A stretch of 33,752 bases of DNA from an uncultured Lachnospiraceae bacterium (GCA_947175055.1 CAMWLJ010000032.1:1-33752), one strand, 5' to 3'. Shown: positions 7,723 to 16,806, counted from the first letter of the stretch. Notes: generated from the letters alone by a model not told the origin. Made by a program: numbers and translations.

Positions 7723-8175
7723 ATGAAATGCCCATTTTGCGGACATGAGAATACGAGAGTGATTGACAGCCGGCCGGCGGAGGAGAACAATTCTATCCGC
7801 AGACGGCGTGTTTGCGACGAGTGTGACAAGCGTTTTACAACCTATGAGAAGGTGGAGACGATTCCGCTCATCATCATTAAGAAGGATGATAACAGGGAGA
7901 CTTATGACAGATCCAAGATCGAGGCAGGTGTATTGCGCGCCTGTCATAAGCGGCCGATCAGTGCCAACCGGATCAACCAATTGGTGGATGAGGTAGAGAC
8001 GGAGATCTTCAATATGGAGGAGAAAGAGATACCCAGCCAGGTGGTAGGGGAGATCGTTATGAACAAGTTGAAGGATTTAGAGGCGGTGGCCTATGTAAGG
8101 TTTGCGTCTGTATACCGTGAATTTAAAGATATCAATACCTTTATGGATGAACTTAAGAAAGTGCTGGAGAACTAG
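7723..8175 (+). CDS. nrdR: Transcriptional repressor NrdR of ribonucleotide reductase genes
   Basis: Zinc-ribbon/ATP-cone regulator that senses ATP/dATP and represses nrd operons. The zinc ribbon uses Cys3, Cys6, Cys31 and Cys34 (MKCPFCGHENTRV and RRRRVCDEC). The ATP-cone spans roughly residues 48-138 (PLIIIKKDDNRETYDRSKIE through FASVYREFKDI). At 150 residues it is the standard length. The frame opens earlier, but ATG 7723 after AAGGAGGA (7708-7715) gives the canonical MKCPFC start. No nrd gene is present in the window, so its targets lie elsewhere. Confidence 0.97.
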   Translation: MKCPFCGHENTRVIDSRPAEENNSIRRRRVCDECDKRFTTYEKVETIPLIIIKKDDNRETYDRSKIEAGVLRACHKRPISANRINQLVDEVETEIFNMEEKEIPSQVVGEIVMNKLKDLEAVAYVRFASVYREFKDINTFMDELKKVLEN

Positions 8176-8244
8176 TACACTAGCGGCGAGGATGGCATGG
8201 TGCGTCAGGAAACCGGCATGCGAATTAAGATACAGGGAGTTTAT

Positions 8245-8514
8245 ATGACAGAACAGGAAAAAGAAATTGTGGCAAAAGCAAGTGTACCGATGACCGTAGC
8301 CAATGGTTTCCGATGGTTTTTTATGATCATAGCGCTGCTGATCTTATTGGTTCTCTTTTTTGGGAATAAGATATGGGAGGAAGCAGAGTGGTATATTGCT
8401 TTTTCCGGTAAGGCATACGCCTTTTTGTTATGGGATATTGCGCTTATGCTGCTCAGTAGTATTGTACGTATCCTGTTTGCGGCGCGGTATAACAGGATCG
8501 TTAAGAAGTTGTGA
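8245..8514 (+). CDS. Small two-pass membrane protein of unknown function
   Basis: An 89-residue protein with two hydrophobic segments, about residues 20-41 (GFRWFFMIIALLILLVLFFG) and 56-78 (AYAFLLWDIALMLLSSIVRIL). Both ends are predicted cytoplasmic and the C terminus is basic (RYNRIVKKL). I do not recognise a family. The ATG at 8245 follows AGGGAG at 8234-8239. An in-frame ATG at 8197 with GAGGA four bases upstream is an alternative that would add 16 residues. It starts 69 bases after nrdR and may be co-transcribed with it. Confidence 0.65.
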   Translation: MTEQEKEIVAKASVPMTVANGFRWFFMIIALLILLVLFFGNKIWEEAEWYIAFSGKAYAFLLWDIALMLLSSIVRILFAARYNRIVKKL

Positions 8515-8528
8515 GTATAGTTTTCGGA

Positions 8529-8550
8529 CCCCTTGCATAATTGTGAGGGG
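8529..8550 (+). terminator. Possible weak terminator after the small membrane gene
   Basis: CCCCTTGCA (8529-8537) can pair with TGTGAGGGG (8542-8550) through seven Watson-Crick and two G-U pairs around a 4-base loop. The following ATTTGTTATG is only mildly T-rich. Confidence 0.35.
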
Positions 8551-8605
8551 ATTTGTTATGATAGGGGAAGAAAATCATGAGCTTTAAAGACGAAAGAAGA
8601 GGAAA

Positions 8606-8711
8606 GATTGAAAATTAAAATTTTCAATCGCGAGATTTGTGTCTGCGCGTTGCTTGCCACAAACTCGTTTCATGCGACGTCTCAACATAGTTGAGACAAA
8701 AGCAGCGCAGA
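8606..8711 (+). ncRNA. Highly structured leader or repeat element upstream of yqeG
   Basis: Three local inverted repeats occur in a row: GATTGAAAATT/AATTTTCAATC (8606-8629), CGAGATTTGTG/CACAAACTCG with one bulge (8631-8667), and GTCTCAAC/GTTGAGAC with an ATA loop (8679-8697). In addition TCTGCGC (8642-8648), in the loop of the second hairpin, matches GCGCAGA (8705-8711) perfectly, and TGCT (8651-8654) matches AGCA (8701-8704). This gives a possible pseudoknot or alternative long helix ending directly before the yqeG ribosome site. It may be a cis-regulatory RNA or a dispersed repeat; I do not recognise a named family. Confidence 0.45.
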
Positions 8712-8724
8712 AATGGGGGAAACG

Positions 8725-9243
8725 ATGGCATTTTTGGAACGATTTTATCCGGATCATTATCTGGACTCTGCTTATGAGATAGATTTCGAGCGATTATATG
8801 AGGATGGGTATAGGGGTGTGATCTTTGACATTGATAATACGCTGGTGCCACACGGGGCGCCGGCGGATCGACGCAGTATCGCACTTTTCAAGAGATTGCG
8901 GGAGATGGGCTATGAGAGTGTGCTGCTGTCTAACAATAAGAAGCCTCGGGTGAAAATGTTTAGTGACGCAGTGGGTTCTCATTATATCTATAAAGCGGGA
9001 AAGCCGTCTCCAAGGAATTACAGGGAAGCCATGAGACTCATGCATACCGGCCCGGAGACGACGGTGTTTGTAGGAGATCAGCTTTTTACGGATGTATGGG
9101 GAGCGAAGAAGGCGGGGATCAAGACCTGGCTGGTGAAGCCGATCCATCCGAAGGAGGAGATACAGATCGTATTGAAGCGGAGGCTGGAATGGATCGTACT
9201 GTTCTTCTACAGACGTTCAAAGGGGCGGTATAGTGATCTTTGA
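8725..9243 (+). CDS. YqeG family HAD superfamily phosphatase
   Basis: HAD IIIA-type phosphatase of the YqeG family; the physiological substrate is not settled. Visible motifs are the nucleophile motif FDIDNTLVPHG, motif II VLLSNN, the Lys in KAGKPSP, and motif III VGDQLFTDVWGAKKAG. A basic, hydrophobic C terminus (RRLEWIVLFFYRRSKGR) is typical of the family. I choose ATG 8725, preceded by GGGGGA at 8715-8720, over ATG 8713, because family members begin near the LERFYPD segment. In Firmicutes yqeG commonly neighbours aroE, as here. Its leader is strongly structured. Confidence 0.9.
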   Translation: MAFLERFYPDHYLDSAYEIDFERLYEDGYRGVIFDIDNTLVPHGAPADRRSIALFKRLREMGYESVLLSNNKKPRVKMFSDAVGSHYIYKAGKPSPRNYREAMRLMHTGPETTVFVGDQLFTDVWGAKKAGIKTWLVKPIHPKEEIQIVLKRRLEWIVLFFYRRSKGRYSDL

Positions 9244-9295
9244 TGTGTTGTTTGGATCAGGTCATGATATGTGAGCTTTGGTAAAGAGGTGCAAG

Positions 9296-10165
9296 ATGGA
9301 AATAAACGGAAAGACAAGCGTCTGTGGTCTGATCGGCCACCCTGTGGAGCATACATTGTCTCCTGTCATACATAATACACTGGCCAGTCTGCTGGGGCAT
9401 GATCTGGTATATGTGCCGTTTCCGGTGGAACCTGGCAGGTTAGCGGATGCGATCAAGGGAGCGGATGCGCTGCAGGTTTTGGGGCTGAATGTGACGGTGC
9501 CATATAAGAGTGAGGTGCTGGATCTTCTGTCGGAGATCGATACATTGGCCGGAAATATCGGTGCAGTGAATACGTTGGTCAGGACAAAGTCCGGATACAA
9601 AGGATACAATACCGATATGGAAGGGCTGTACCGAGCCATGCAGAGCGAAGGAATTAAGATCGAGAAGGAACGGATCATCCTTCTGGGCGCAGGCGGTGCG
9701 GCAAGAGCAGTGGCGCATTTATGTGCACTGAAGGGAGCAGATACGGTATATATGTTAAACCGGACTCTGGACAAGGCGGAGCAGGTGGCGGAGGAAGTAA
9801 ACGGTGTGGCAGGAAGGCAAGTAGTGTGCCCGATGCTGCTGCAGGAATATGCCAGGATCCCGGGCGGACAGTATTTGGCAGTGCAGGGGACTTCAGTAGG
9901 TCTGGCGCCTCATGAAGACAAAGTAGTAATTTCGGATCCGGCCTTTTATGATAAGATCCACACGGGCTTTGATTTGATCTATAACCCCTGGGAGACCAGA
10001 TTCATGCAGCTTGTGACAGCGCATGGCGGTAGAGCGTATAATGGGCTGAAGATGCTTCTGTATCAAGGGATCATCGCCTATGAACTGTGGAATGATGTGC
10101 AGGTAAAAGAGCAGGATGCACAGATCATTTATGAGAGATTAGAGGGGCAATTCAGAAAGAACTGA
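9296..10165 (+). CDS. aroE: Shikimate dehydrogenase AroE
   Basis: NADPH-dependent reduction of 3-dehydroshikimate to shikimate. The substrate-binding motif HTLSPVIHN, the catalytic Lys in NVTVPYK and the catalytic Asp in YNTDMEGL are all visible. The nucleotide-binding loop is LLGAGGAARAV, and the C-terminal conserved NGLKMLLYQGIIAYELW is present. The usual NATPVGM-like segment reads QGTSVGL. The frame opens at a TTG at 9278, but ATG 9296 with AGAGGTG at 9284-9290 is a much better start and gives 289 residues. It heads an aroE-aroK-aroQ cluster and follows yqeG by 52 bases, so one transcript is likely. Confidence 0.95.
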   Translation: MEINGKTSVCGLIGHPVEHTLSPVIHNTLASLLGHDLVYVPFPVEPGRLADAIKGADALQVLGLNVTVPYKSEVLDLLSEIDTLAGNIGAVNTLVRTKSGYKGYNTDMEGLYRAMQSEGIKIEKERIILLGAGGAARAVAHLCALKGADTVYMLNRTLDKAEQVAEEVNGVAGRQVVCPMLLQEYARIPGGQYLAVQGTSVGLAPHEDKVVISDPAFYDKIHTGFDLIYNPWETRFMQLVTAHGGRAYNGLKMLLYQGIIAYELWNDVQVKEQDAQIIYERLEGQFRKN

Positions 10166-10217
10166 ACGCTGAAGAGAAATCAGGCAAGGCAACAGATAAA
10201 GGAGCTTTATATTACGG

Positions 10218-10748
10218 ATGGGAAATGTGATATTGATCGGTTTCATGGGCTGCGGAAAGACAACGGTCGGGCTCAGGCTGTCTTACCGGCTGAGGAAACC
10301 GGTCACGGACACGGATAAAGAGATCGAGAGAGAGGAAAAGCGTTCTATAGCAGATATTTTTGCTTCGGATGGTGAAGAATATTTCAGAGGAAAAGAAACG
10401 GAATGTCTGCGTAAACTGATAAAGAGTGTGCGAAATCACATCGTATCAGTGGGAGGCGGGCTTCCGATGAGAGAAGTGAACCGAGAACTGCTGCATGAGT
10501 TGGGGCAGGTATTTTATTTGCGGGCCAAAGCGGAGACGATCTATGAGAGATTGCAGGGGGATACAACAAGGCCGCTTTTACAGTGCAGTGATCCACAGGA
10601 GAAGATAAGGGTCTTGATGGAGCAGCGGGATCAACATTACAGGGATGCCGCGGATGTGGTCATTCAGGTGGACGGTAAAAGCTTTGAGCAGATCTTGAAT
10701 GAGATAGAGGCACAGTGCCATAACAGAACGATAGGAAGAATAAACTGA
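10218..10748 (+). CDS. aroK: Shikimate kinase AroK
   Basis: Phosphorylates shikimate to shikimate 3-phosphate with ATP. It has Walker A GFMGCGKTTVG near the N terminus, the shikimate-binding DTDKEIE and EEYFRGKE segments, the VSVGGGLPM motif, and the lid Arg in DTTRPLL. The 176-residue length fits the family. The ATG at 10218 lies 13 bases after GGAG (10201-10204), which is long; GTG 10227 is a possible alternative that keeps Walker A. It lies between aroE and aroQ, so three shikimate-pathway steps are grouped here. Confidence 0.94.
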   Translation: MGNVILIGFMGCGKTTVGLRLSYRLRKPVTDTDKEIEREEKRSIADIFASDGEEYFRGKETECLRKLIKSVRNHIVSVGGGLPMREVNRELLHELGQVFYLRAKAETIYERLQGDTTRPLLQCSDPQEKIRVLMEQRDQHYRDAADVVIQVDGKSFEQILNEIEAQCHNRTIGRIN

Positions 10749-10752
10749 ACAA

Positions 10753-10812
10753 ATTCTGCAATTCGCCTCGGTATGGAGGTAAGAGTTTGTGATGCTTCGG
10801 AATGGAGGTAAG
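10753..10812 (+). repeat. Ribosome-site-bearing repeat upstream of aroQ
   Basis: The intergenic region contains AAATTCTGC (10751-10759) and two near-copies of TCGGWATGGAGGTAAG, at 10768-10783 and 10797-10812. The second copy is the aroQ ribosome site. GCTTCGGAATGGAGGTAA (10794-10811) is identical to 19040-19057, before the ABC permease gene, where AAATTCTGC also occurs upstream. The element also contains a 12-codon frame (10773-10811) ending two bases before aroQ, but it lacks a ribosome site of its own. Confidence 0.6.
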
Positions 10813-10813
10813 G

Positions 10814-11248
10814 ATGAAATTATTAGTGATCAACGGGCCGAATATCAATTTTCTTGGAATCAGGGAAAAGGGTGTTTATGGGACGAGAAATTATGACGAT
10901 CTTTTGCATATGATCGCAGAGAAGGGACAGAGCGAGAACTGTACGATCGAGGTGTTTCAGAGTAATCACGAAGGGGCGATCATTGACCGGATCCAAGATT
11001 CTTATTTTGACGGTACGGAAGGGATCGTGATCAATCCTGGGGCGTATACACATTACAGCTATGCGATCCGGGATGCATTGGCCAGCATCACGGTACCCAA
11101 AGTAGAGATCCATATCTCCAATATCATGGAGCGGGAGGAGTTCCGGAGAGTATCGGTTACGGCACCGGCGTGTGACAAGCAGATCTACGGGAAAGGGCTG
11201 GATGGATATTTGATGGCGATAGACCATATATTGGCGCTGTATCCATAA
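10814..11248 (+). CDS. aroQ: Type II 3-dehydroquinate dehydratase AroQ
   Basis: Dehydrates 3-dehydroquinate to 3-dehydroshikimate in the shikimate pathway. Conserved elements are NGPNINFLGIREKGVYG, FQSNHEGAIID, INPGAYTHYSYAIRDAL, VEIHISNIMEREEFR and the final GKGLDGYLMAI. This is the small dodecameric type II fold, normal in length at 144 residues. I choose ATG 10814, with GGAGGT at 10804-10809. An ATG at 10802 overlaps that ribosome site and is unlikely. The ribosome site lies inside a small repeat shared with another locus in this window. Confidence 0.95.
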   Translation: MKLLVINGPNINFLGIREKGVYGTRNYDDLLHMIAEKGQSENCTIEVFQSNHEGAIIDRIQDSYFDGTEGIVINPGAYTHYSYAIRDALASITVPKVEIHISNIMEREEFRRVSVTAPACDKQIYGKGLDGYLMAIDHILALYP

Positions 11249-11276
11249 AAGTTTTTGTCTTTTTTTGGGAAAGAGG

Positions 11277-11303
11277 TTGAAAAAAGAAACTTTATAGTAT
11301 AAA
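11277..11303 (+). promoter_or_regulatory. Possible promoter of efp
   Basis: TTGAAA (11277-11282) and TATAAA (11298-11303) are separated by 15 bases, shorter than ideal. The 98-base gap before efp and its strong ribosome site suggest a separate transcript. Confidence 0.35.
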
Positions 11304-11346
11304 CTAAGTAGGAATTATATTTGTGAAAAATTAGGAGGATTGTTTT

Positions 11347-11904
11347 ATGATATCAGCAGGTGATTTCAGAAATGGCATTACCATTGAGTTTGAAGGTAAT
11401 GTTTATCAGATAATTGAATTTCAGCACGTAAAGCCTGGTAAAGGAGCAGCTTTTGTCAGAACAAAGCTGAAGAATATCATCAACGGAGGTGTGGTGGAGA
11501 AGACGTTCAGACCGACTGAGAAATGTCCGCAGGCACGGATTGACAGGAAAGATATGCAGTATTTATATTCCGATGGTGATCTGTTTAATTTTATGGATAC
11601 AGAAACCTATGATCAGATTGCTTTGAATACGGAGACAGTAGGGGATGCACTTAAGTTCGTGAAAGAGAACGAGATGGTGAAGATTTGTTCCTATAACGGT
11701 AGTGTGTTTGCGATTGAGCCGCCTCTTTTTGTGGAATTGGAAATCACGGATACTGAGCCAGGCTTTAAGGGCGATACAGCAACAGGTGCTACGAAGCCGG
11801 CAATCGTTGAGACAGGTGCGAAGGTTATGGTTCCTTTGTTTGTAAGCCAGGGAGAAGTGATCAAGATTGATACTAGAACAGGGGAGTATTTGTCCAGAGT
11901 ATAA
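11347..11904 (+). CDS. efp: Translation elongation factor P
   Basis: Relieves ribosome stalling at polyproline stretches. This is a 185-residue, three-domain protein. The modified Lys lies in KPGKGAAF at residue 32, a position that carries a post-translational modification in many bacteria. Domain III ends in the conserved [19 protein letters not shown] sits 9 bases before ATG 11347. It lies directly downstream of aroQ; in many Firmicutes efp neighbours aroQ. A terminator follows. Confidence 0.97.
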   Translation: MISAGDFRNGITIEFEGNVYQIIEFQHVKPGKGAAFVRTKLKNIINGGVVEKTFRPTEKCPQARIDRKDMQYLYSDGDLFNFMDTETYDQIALNTETVGDALKFVKENEMVKICSYNGSVFAIEPPLFVELEITDTEPGFKGDTATGATKPAIVETGAKVMVPLFVSQGEVIKIDTRTGEYLSRV

Positions 11905-11936
11905 ATTTTTCTGTATATTTTGATCAGGATGCCTAT

Positions 11937-11971
11937 AAGACAATAGCTGTATGCACGGCTGTTGTCTTTTT
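11937..11971 (+). terminator. Rho-independent terminator after efp
   Basis: AAGACAATAGC (11937-11947) pairs with GCTGTTGTCTT (11958-11968) through 11 pairs including one G-U, followed by Ts to 11971. Confidence 0.82.
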
Positions 11972-12032
11972 GTCATATAGGAAGCTTTTATAAATTTACT
12001 TTACGCCCGGAGAGAATGGGAAAAGAGGAAAA

Positions 12033-12914
12033 ATGAATTTTAAAGAATTTACGGAAAAAATTGTCTTGTTAGTGAGGGAAAGATTGGGAGACACTTACGA
12101 GGTCACACTGACAAAAGTTCTTAAGAATAATGATATCCGGCTGACAGGGATTGTCATCATGAAGGAATCCGACAGTATGTCCCCGACGTTCTATTTGGAA
12201 GAATCGTATCGCCGATATCAGGATGGCGTTTCCATTCAGAAGATCATGGAAGAGATCATGGTATTGTATAAAGCGCATGCCTGTAGCCTAAAGGTGGATA
12301 TGGATTTTTTCAGGGATTTTTCTTTGGTGGAAAACAGAATTTGTCATAAGATCATCAATTATGAAAAGAATCAGGAGCTGCTTGAGGATATTCCCTGGTT
12401 CAGGTGGCATGATCTTGCGGTCACATTCTATTATGTGATGGAGGAAGCAGCATTTGGAAGAGCGTCCGTTATGATCCATAACAATCATTTGGATATGTGG
12501 GGACAGTCTGCGGAGGAGATCTACCGTATCGCAAGGCGGAATATGAGATTCAGGATGCCGGATGTTCTGCTGCCTATGAATGAGGTGATGGAAGAGATGA
12601 TGGGGACGAAAGTGAACAAAAGGGAGAGGTCTTTGTATGTCCTGACGAACAGGGATAAGCTTTTCGGCGCCTCGGCGATGCTCTACTCGGAAAAAATGAA
12701 ACTATTGGCGGACAATCTGCATACGGATCTTCTGATCCTGCCGAGCTCCGTTCACGAAGTACTCCTTCTGCCGGATGACCATAAGAAGGAATACGACCAT
12801 TATAGAAAGATGGTGGAGGAAGTGAATATGACACAGGTGGATCCGGAAGAGATCCTGTCATTTAGCCTGTATCGTTATAACAGAGAGAAAGCGGAGATTC
12901 AGAAGATTGAGTAA
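12033..12914 (+). CDS. DUF5688 family protein
   Basis: A 293-residue cytoplasmic protein without signal peptide or membrane segment. Its organisation matches DUF5688: an N-terminal MNFKEFTEKIVLLVRERLGD, an LTGIVIMKESDSMSPTFYLE segment, RFRMPDVLLPM in the middle, and SLYVLTNRDKLFGASAMLY followed by LLILPSSVHEVLLLP near the C terminus. The family is frequent in Lachnospiraceae; no function is established to my knowledge. A GAGG sequence about five bases upstream supports the ATG at 12033. It lies alone between two terminators, so is probably monocistronic. Confidence 0.8.
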   Translation: MNFKEFTEKIVLLVRERLGDTYEVTLTKVLKNNDIRLTGIVIMKESDSMSPTFYLEESYRRYQDGVSIQKIMEEIMVLYKAHACSLKVDMDFFRDFSLVENRICHKIINYEKNQELLEDIPWFRWHDLAVTFYYVMEEAAFGRASVMIHNNHLDMWGQSAEEIYRIARRNMRFRMPDVLLPMNEVMEEMMGTKVNKRERSLYVLTNRDKLFGASAMLYSEKMKLLADNLHTDLLILPSSVHEVLLLPDDHKKEYDHYRKMVEEVNMTQVDPEEILSFSLYRYNREKAEIQKIE

Positions 12915-12976
12915 AACGCGGATGCGAAAGCAGACGCAAGAGTGTTTAAGCACGGGTTTTACAAATGCGGAAGTCA

Positions 12977-13023
12977 GGTTGGATGCTCTTTGAAGCGTCC
13001 AACCGCACAGGTGGATTTTTTTT
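12977..13023 (+). terminator. Probable terminator after the DUF5688 gene
   Basis: GGTTGGATGC (12977-12986) pairs with GCGTCCAACC (12995-13004) through ten pairs including one G-U, and eight Ts begin at 13016. The 11-base gap between stem and T-run is unusual, so efficiency is uncertain. Confidence 0.5.
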
Positions 13024-13043
13024 CTACAATTTGTTTTATGTAC

Positions 13044-13072
13044 TGGACAAAGGGGTCAGCTTGTGGTATGAT
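13044..13072 (+). promoter_or_regulatory. Promoter of tRNA-Arg
   Basis: TGGACA (13044-13049) and TATGAT (13067-13072) with 17-base spacing lie about 40 bases before the mature tRNA 5' end. Confidence 0.6.
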
Positions 13073-13114
13073 AAGCAAGATGTAACAAAATCGTAACATT
13101 TCATACGATAGCTG

Positions 13115-13186
13115 GCACCCGTAGTCTAATGGATAAAACGTAGGCCTCCGACGCCTTTGATGCAGGTTCGAGTCCTGTCGGGTGCA
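13115..13186 (+). tRNA. tRNA-Arg, anticodon CCG
   Basis: A 72-base tRNA. Acceptor arms GCACCCG (13115-13121) and CGGGTGC (13179-13185) pair perfectly, with A as the discriminator. The anticodon loop CTCCGAC holds CCG at 13148-13150, reading the codon CGG. The T-arm GCAGG-TTCGAGT-CCTGT is complete. CCA is not encoded. The D-stem (GTCT/AAAC) has one mismatch. Confidence 0.95.
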
Positions 13187-13219
13187 TTATATTGACACTC
13201 TTAAGAAAGGTTGTTTTAC

Positions 13220-14569
13220 ATGAATACGTCAAATAACAATATACAGGATTTTCTTAAGGCCAAGCTGGAGATTTTCCGGAACTGGCTCTTTCGACATTCC
13301 AAGGTTATCATGCCTGTTGTATTGGTGCTTTGTGTGGCGGGTACGGTTGCGGTGGCGATCAGTGCCAATAAGAGAAAGGTTGCAGAGGAGCAAGGAGCCG
13401 AAGTTTCAGAAGGAGTCGGCGTTGAAGTTGCAGATAATCTGATCGCAGTACCGGAGGTACCGTTACAGCAGGATGCGGTGCCGGAGATCAATGAGCTATT
13501 CAGTACTTATTATACCGCGATGGCGGAAGGTGATACCGATACTATGAGCAGGCTGGTGGATCATCTTGATGCCACGGAGATTTTGAGGGCGCAGGAAACA
13601 AGTAAGTATATCGAATCTTATCCGACTTTAGAAGTGTATACTAAAGCAGGGCCGAGGGAAGGCACATTTGTAGCATATGTCTATACGGAAGTGAAATTTA
13701 AAGATTATGAGAAGCCGATTCCGGGCATGCGTGTTTATTATGTATGTACGAATGAGAGCGGTGAATATTACATCAATGAGGATGGAGAAGAGAATGAAGC
13801 GGAACTCAACTATATCCGCGAGTTGAATCTTCAGGATGACGTGGTCGATCTGAACAACAAGACTGCAGTGGCATATAATAATATGTTGGCAGAAGATGAA
13901 GTGATGGCTGGCTTTATCGTGGATCTGAATGCAGAGATCGATAAGAACGTAGGGGAAGCTTTGGCGCGTGCAGAAGGCAGTTCATCTTCGGGTGAGACTG
14001 GTGATGCAGAAGGCGGAGAGCCTTTGGATGAGTTGGTTGGCGGTTCAGAGATGCCTGAGACGGAAGAACCTGCTGTCGTGGTAACGAAAGTCAAGGCGAT
14101 CGATGTAGTTAATATCCGAACATCAGACAGTGAGACGGCAGATAAGTTAGGTAAAGCCGCAGTTGGTGATGAGTTTACACTTCTGGAAGAGAAGGGTAAC
14201 GGCTGGAGCAAGATCAGCTATGAAGACGGCGAAGCATATATCAAGAGTGAATTCTTAGAACCGTCAGAGACGATGCAGGCAGATGCAGGCGCGACAGAGG
14301 AAACACCGGAAGAGACTGAGGATACTTCGGACGACGAAGAGACTGAGGATCAGCCGCAGGCGGATGAGAGCAGCACGGCCCAGACTACAGGAACGGTGAC
14401 CGTTAAAGAGAATGTCCGTGTTCGCGCGTCGGCGAGTGAAAACGGCAAGAAGTTAGGCACAGCTTATGTTGGCGAGAAGTTGGATGTGATCATGAAGCAA
14501 GCTGACGGCTGGACGAAGATCAAGTATAATGGGCAAACGGCTTATGTGAAATCCGATTACGTGGAATAG
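13220..14569 (+). CDS. Membrane-anchored protein with two C-terminal SH3-like domains
   Basis: A 449-residue protein of unknown function. It has a short cytoplasmic N terminus, one membrane segment at about residues 30-52 (VIMPVVLVLCVAGTVAVAI), then an extracellular domain at about 85-240 that has the look of an NTF2-like fold (EINELFSTYYTAMAEGDTD). Two bacterial SH3 domains (about 293-350 and 395-449) are separated by acidic Thr/Glu-rich linkers. The SH3 domains suggest wall binding; this is inference from the family. I choose ATG 13220 over the TTG at 13211, with AAAGG nine bases upstream. It follows the tRNA by 33 bases and may be transcribed with it. It resembles the SH3 membrane protein at 6175 in layout but has no zinc ribbons. 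Confidence 0.82.
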   Translation: MNTSNNNIQDFLKAKLEIFRNWLFRHSKVIMPVVLVLCVAGTVAVAISANKRKVAEEQGAEVSEGVGVEVADNLIAVPEVPLQQDAVPEINELFSTYYTAMAEGDTDTMSRLVDHLDATEILRAQETSKYIESYPTLEVYTKAGPREGTFVAYVYTEVKFKDYEKPIPGMRVYYVCTNESGEYYINEDGEENEAELNYIRELNLQDDVVDLNNKTAVAYNNMLAEDEVMAGFIVDLNAEIDKNVGEALARAEGSSSSGETGDAEGGEPLDELVGGSEMPETEEPAVVVTKVKAIDVVNIRTSDSETADKLGKAAVGDEFTLLEEKGNGWSKISYEDGEAYIKSEFLEPSETMQADAGATEETPEETEDTSDDEETEDQPQADESSTAQTTGTVTVKENVRVRASASENGKKLGTAYVGEKLDVIMKQADGWTKIKYNGQTAYVKSDYVE

Positions 14570-14614
14570 CGTGAGAACATTGCATGTTTAGAAGAAAGAA
14601 ATATTGGTAATGAT

Positions 14615-14647
14615 AAAGAGTATGGGAATAGCCCGTACTCTTTTTTT
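14615..14647 (+). terminator. Rho-independent terminator after the SH3 protein
   Basis: GAGTATGGG (14618-14626) and CCCGTACTC (14632-14640) pair around AATAG, with seven Ts from 14641. Confidence 0.88.
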
Positions 14648-14692
14648 GTCATATAAGAAATAATCATCTTGAACGACGGAGGTATGTGTGGT

Positions 14693-15124
14693 ATGAAGCA
14701 TGATGATGCAAAGATTTTGCAGGAGATACAGCGTAATACAGAAATGGGAATGACTGCGATCGAGACCATTCTTGATAAAATTGAGGATGATGAATTCTCC
14801 CTGCAGTTGTCGAAGCAGTCTCTGCGATATTCAGAGATTCATAATAAAGCATTGGATCAAATCCTGAATAAGGAAGGAGAGGTATATCATGGAAGCCAGA
14901 TCAATGATCTGATGCTCAAGGGGAGCATACATGTAAATACTGCATTGAATATCAGCAAAGAACATTTGGCAGAGATGATGATACAGGGAAGCAACAGAGG
15001 GATCACTAGTATGTGGAAAGCATTAAGACATAATCAGTTGGCTGGAGATGATGCTGTTGAACTGGCAAAGGAACTGATGGATTTTGAGGAAAAAAGTATA
15101 GAGTGTATGAAAGAATACCTATAG
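14693..15124 (+). CDS. Small all-helical protein, possibly ferritin-like
   Basis: A 143-residue protein with no signal peptide or membrane segment. Its composition suggests four or five amphipathic helices (for example DAKILQEIQRNTEMGMTAIE, LSKQSLRYSEIHNKALDQIL and ELAKELMDFEEKSIECMKEY), reminiscent of ferritin-like or coat-F-type bundles. I do not recognise a specific family and give no function. The start ATG 14693 lies nine bases after GGAGGT (14678-14683). An earlier in-frame ATG at 14684 touches the ribosome site and is unlikely. It sits alone between a terminator and the gdhA promoter region. Confidence 0.7.
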   Translation: MKHDDAKILQEIQRNTEMGMTAIETILDKIEDDEFSLQLSKQSLRYSEIHNKALDQILNKEGEVYHGSQINDLMLKGSIHVNTALNISKEHLAEMMIQGSNRGITSMWKALRHNQLAGDDAVELAKELMDFEEKSIECMKEYL

Positions 15125-15135
15125 TACAAACTATT

Positions 15136-15176
15136 TTGTATACAAGTATTTTTGGATTCCAGTATCATTGTACAAT
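15136..15176 (+). promoter_or_regulatory. Two palindromes with TTGTA/TACAA half-sites upstream of gdhA
   Basis: TTGTATACAA (15136-15145) and ATTGTACAAT (15167-15176) are perfect palindromes whose centres are 31 bases apart, about three helical turns. Additional half-sites are TACAA at 15125-15129 and TTGTA at 15237-15241, overlapping the -35 of the gdhA promoter. They are candidate operators; the regulator is unknown. Confidence 0.4.
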
Positions 15177-15236
15177 ATGTCCAAAAAATGGAGGATATTA
15201 CGCCGTGATTTTTACACGTTAATGTGATAAATTATA

Positions 15237-15265
15237 TTGTAGTTTTTTCTAAAGCATACTATAAT
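15237..15265 (+). promoter_or_regulatory. Promoter of gdhA
   Basis: TTGTAG (15237-15242) and TATAAT (15260-15265) with 17-base spacing, 46 bases before the start codon. Confidence 0.65.
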
Positions 15266-15295
15266 GGTACATGGAGTGAATGAAATACAGATTAA

Positions 15296-16657
<1,362 letters not shown>

Positions 16658-16690
16658 TTTAAATGTTCTGATAGAATATAAGATGTTGAG

Positions 16691-16727
16691 AAGTCCTGTA
16701 AACGCAGTGTTTATGGGACTTTTCTTT
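16691..16727 (+). terminator. Rho-independent terminator after gdhA
   Basis: AAGTCCTGTAAAC (16691-16703) pairs with GTTTATGGGACTT (16709-16721) through 13 pairs with two G-U, followed by TTTCTTT. Confidence 0.78.
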
Positions 16728-16780
16728 ATGGTGTGTCTGCAGTCCGAGACTTTCATAGATATTAAAAAGTATATTTATAG

Positions 16781-16806
16781 TGAACTTTTTCCACTTTGTA
16801 GTGGTC
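16781..16806 (+). promoter_or_regulatory. Possible ECF-type promoter of the sigma/ABC operon
   Basis: TGAACT (16781-16786) and GTC (16804-16806), 17 bases apart, loosely resemble an ECF promoter (TGAAC, CGTC). A CCACT/AGTGG inverted repeat (16791-16804) lies between them. Autoregulation by the sigma factor is inferred. Confidence 0.25.

Noticed and set aside
10773-10811. 12-codon leader peptide before aroQ
   Set aside because: No ribosome site of its own; the frame arises from two copies of the ATGGAGGTAAG repeat and has no run of regulatory codons.
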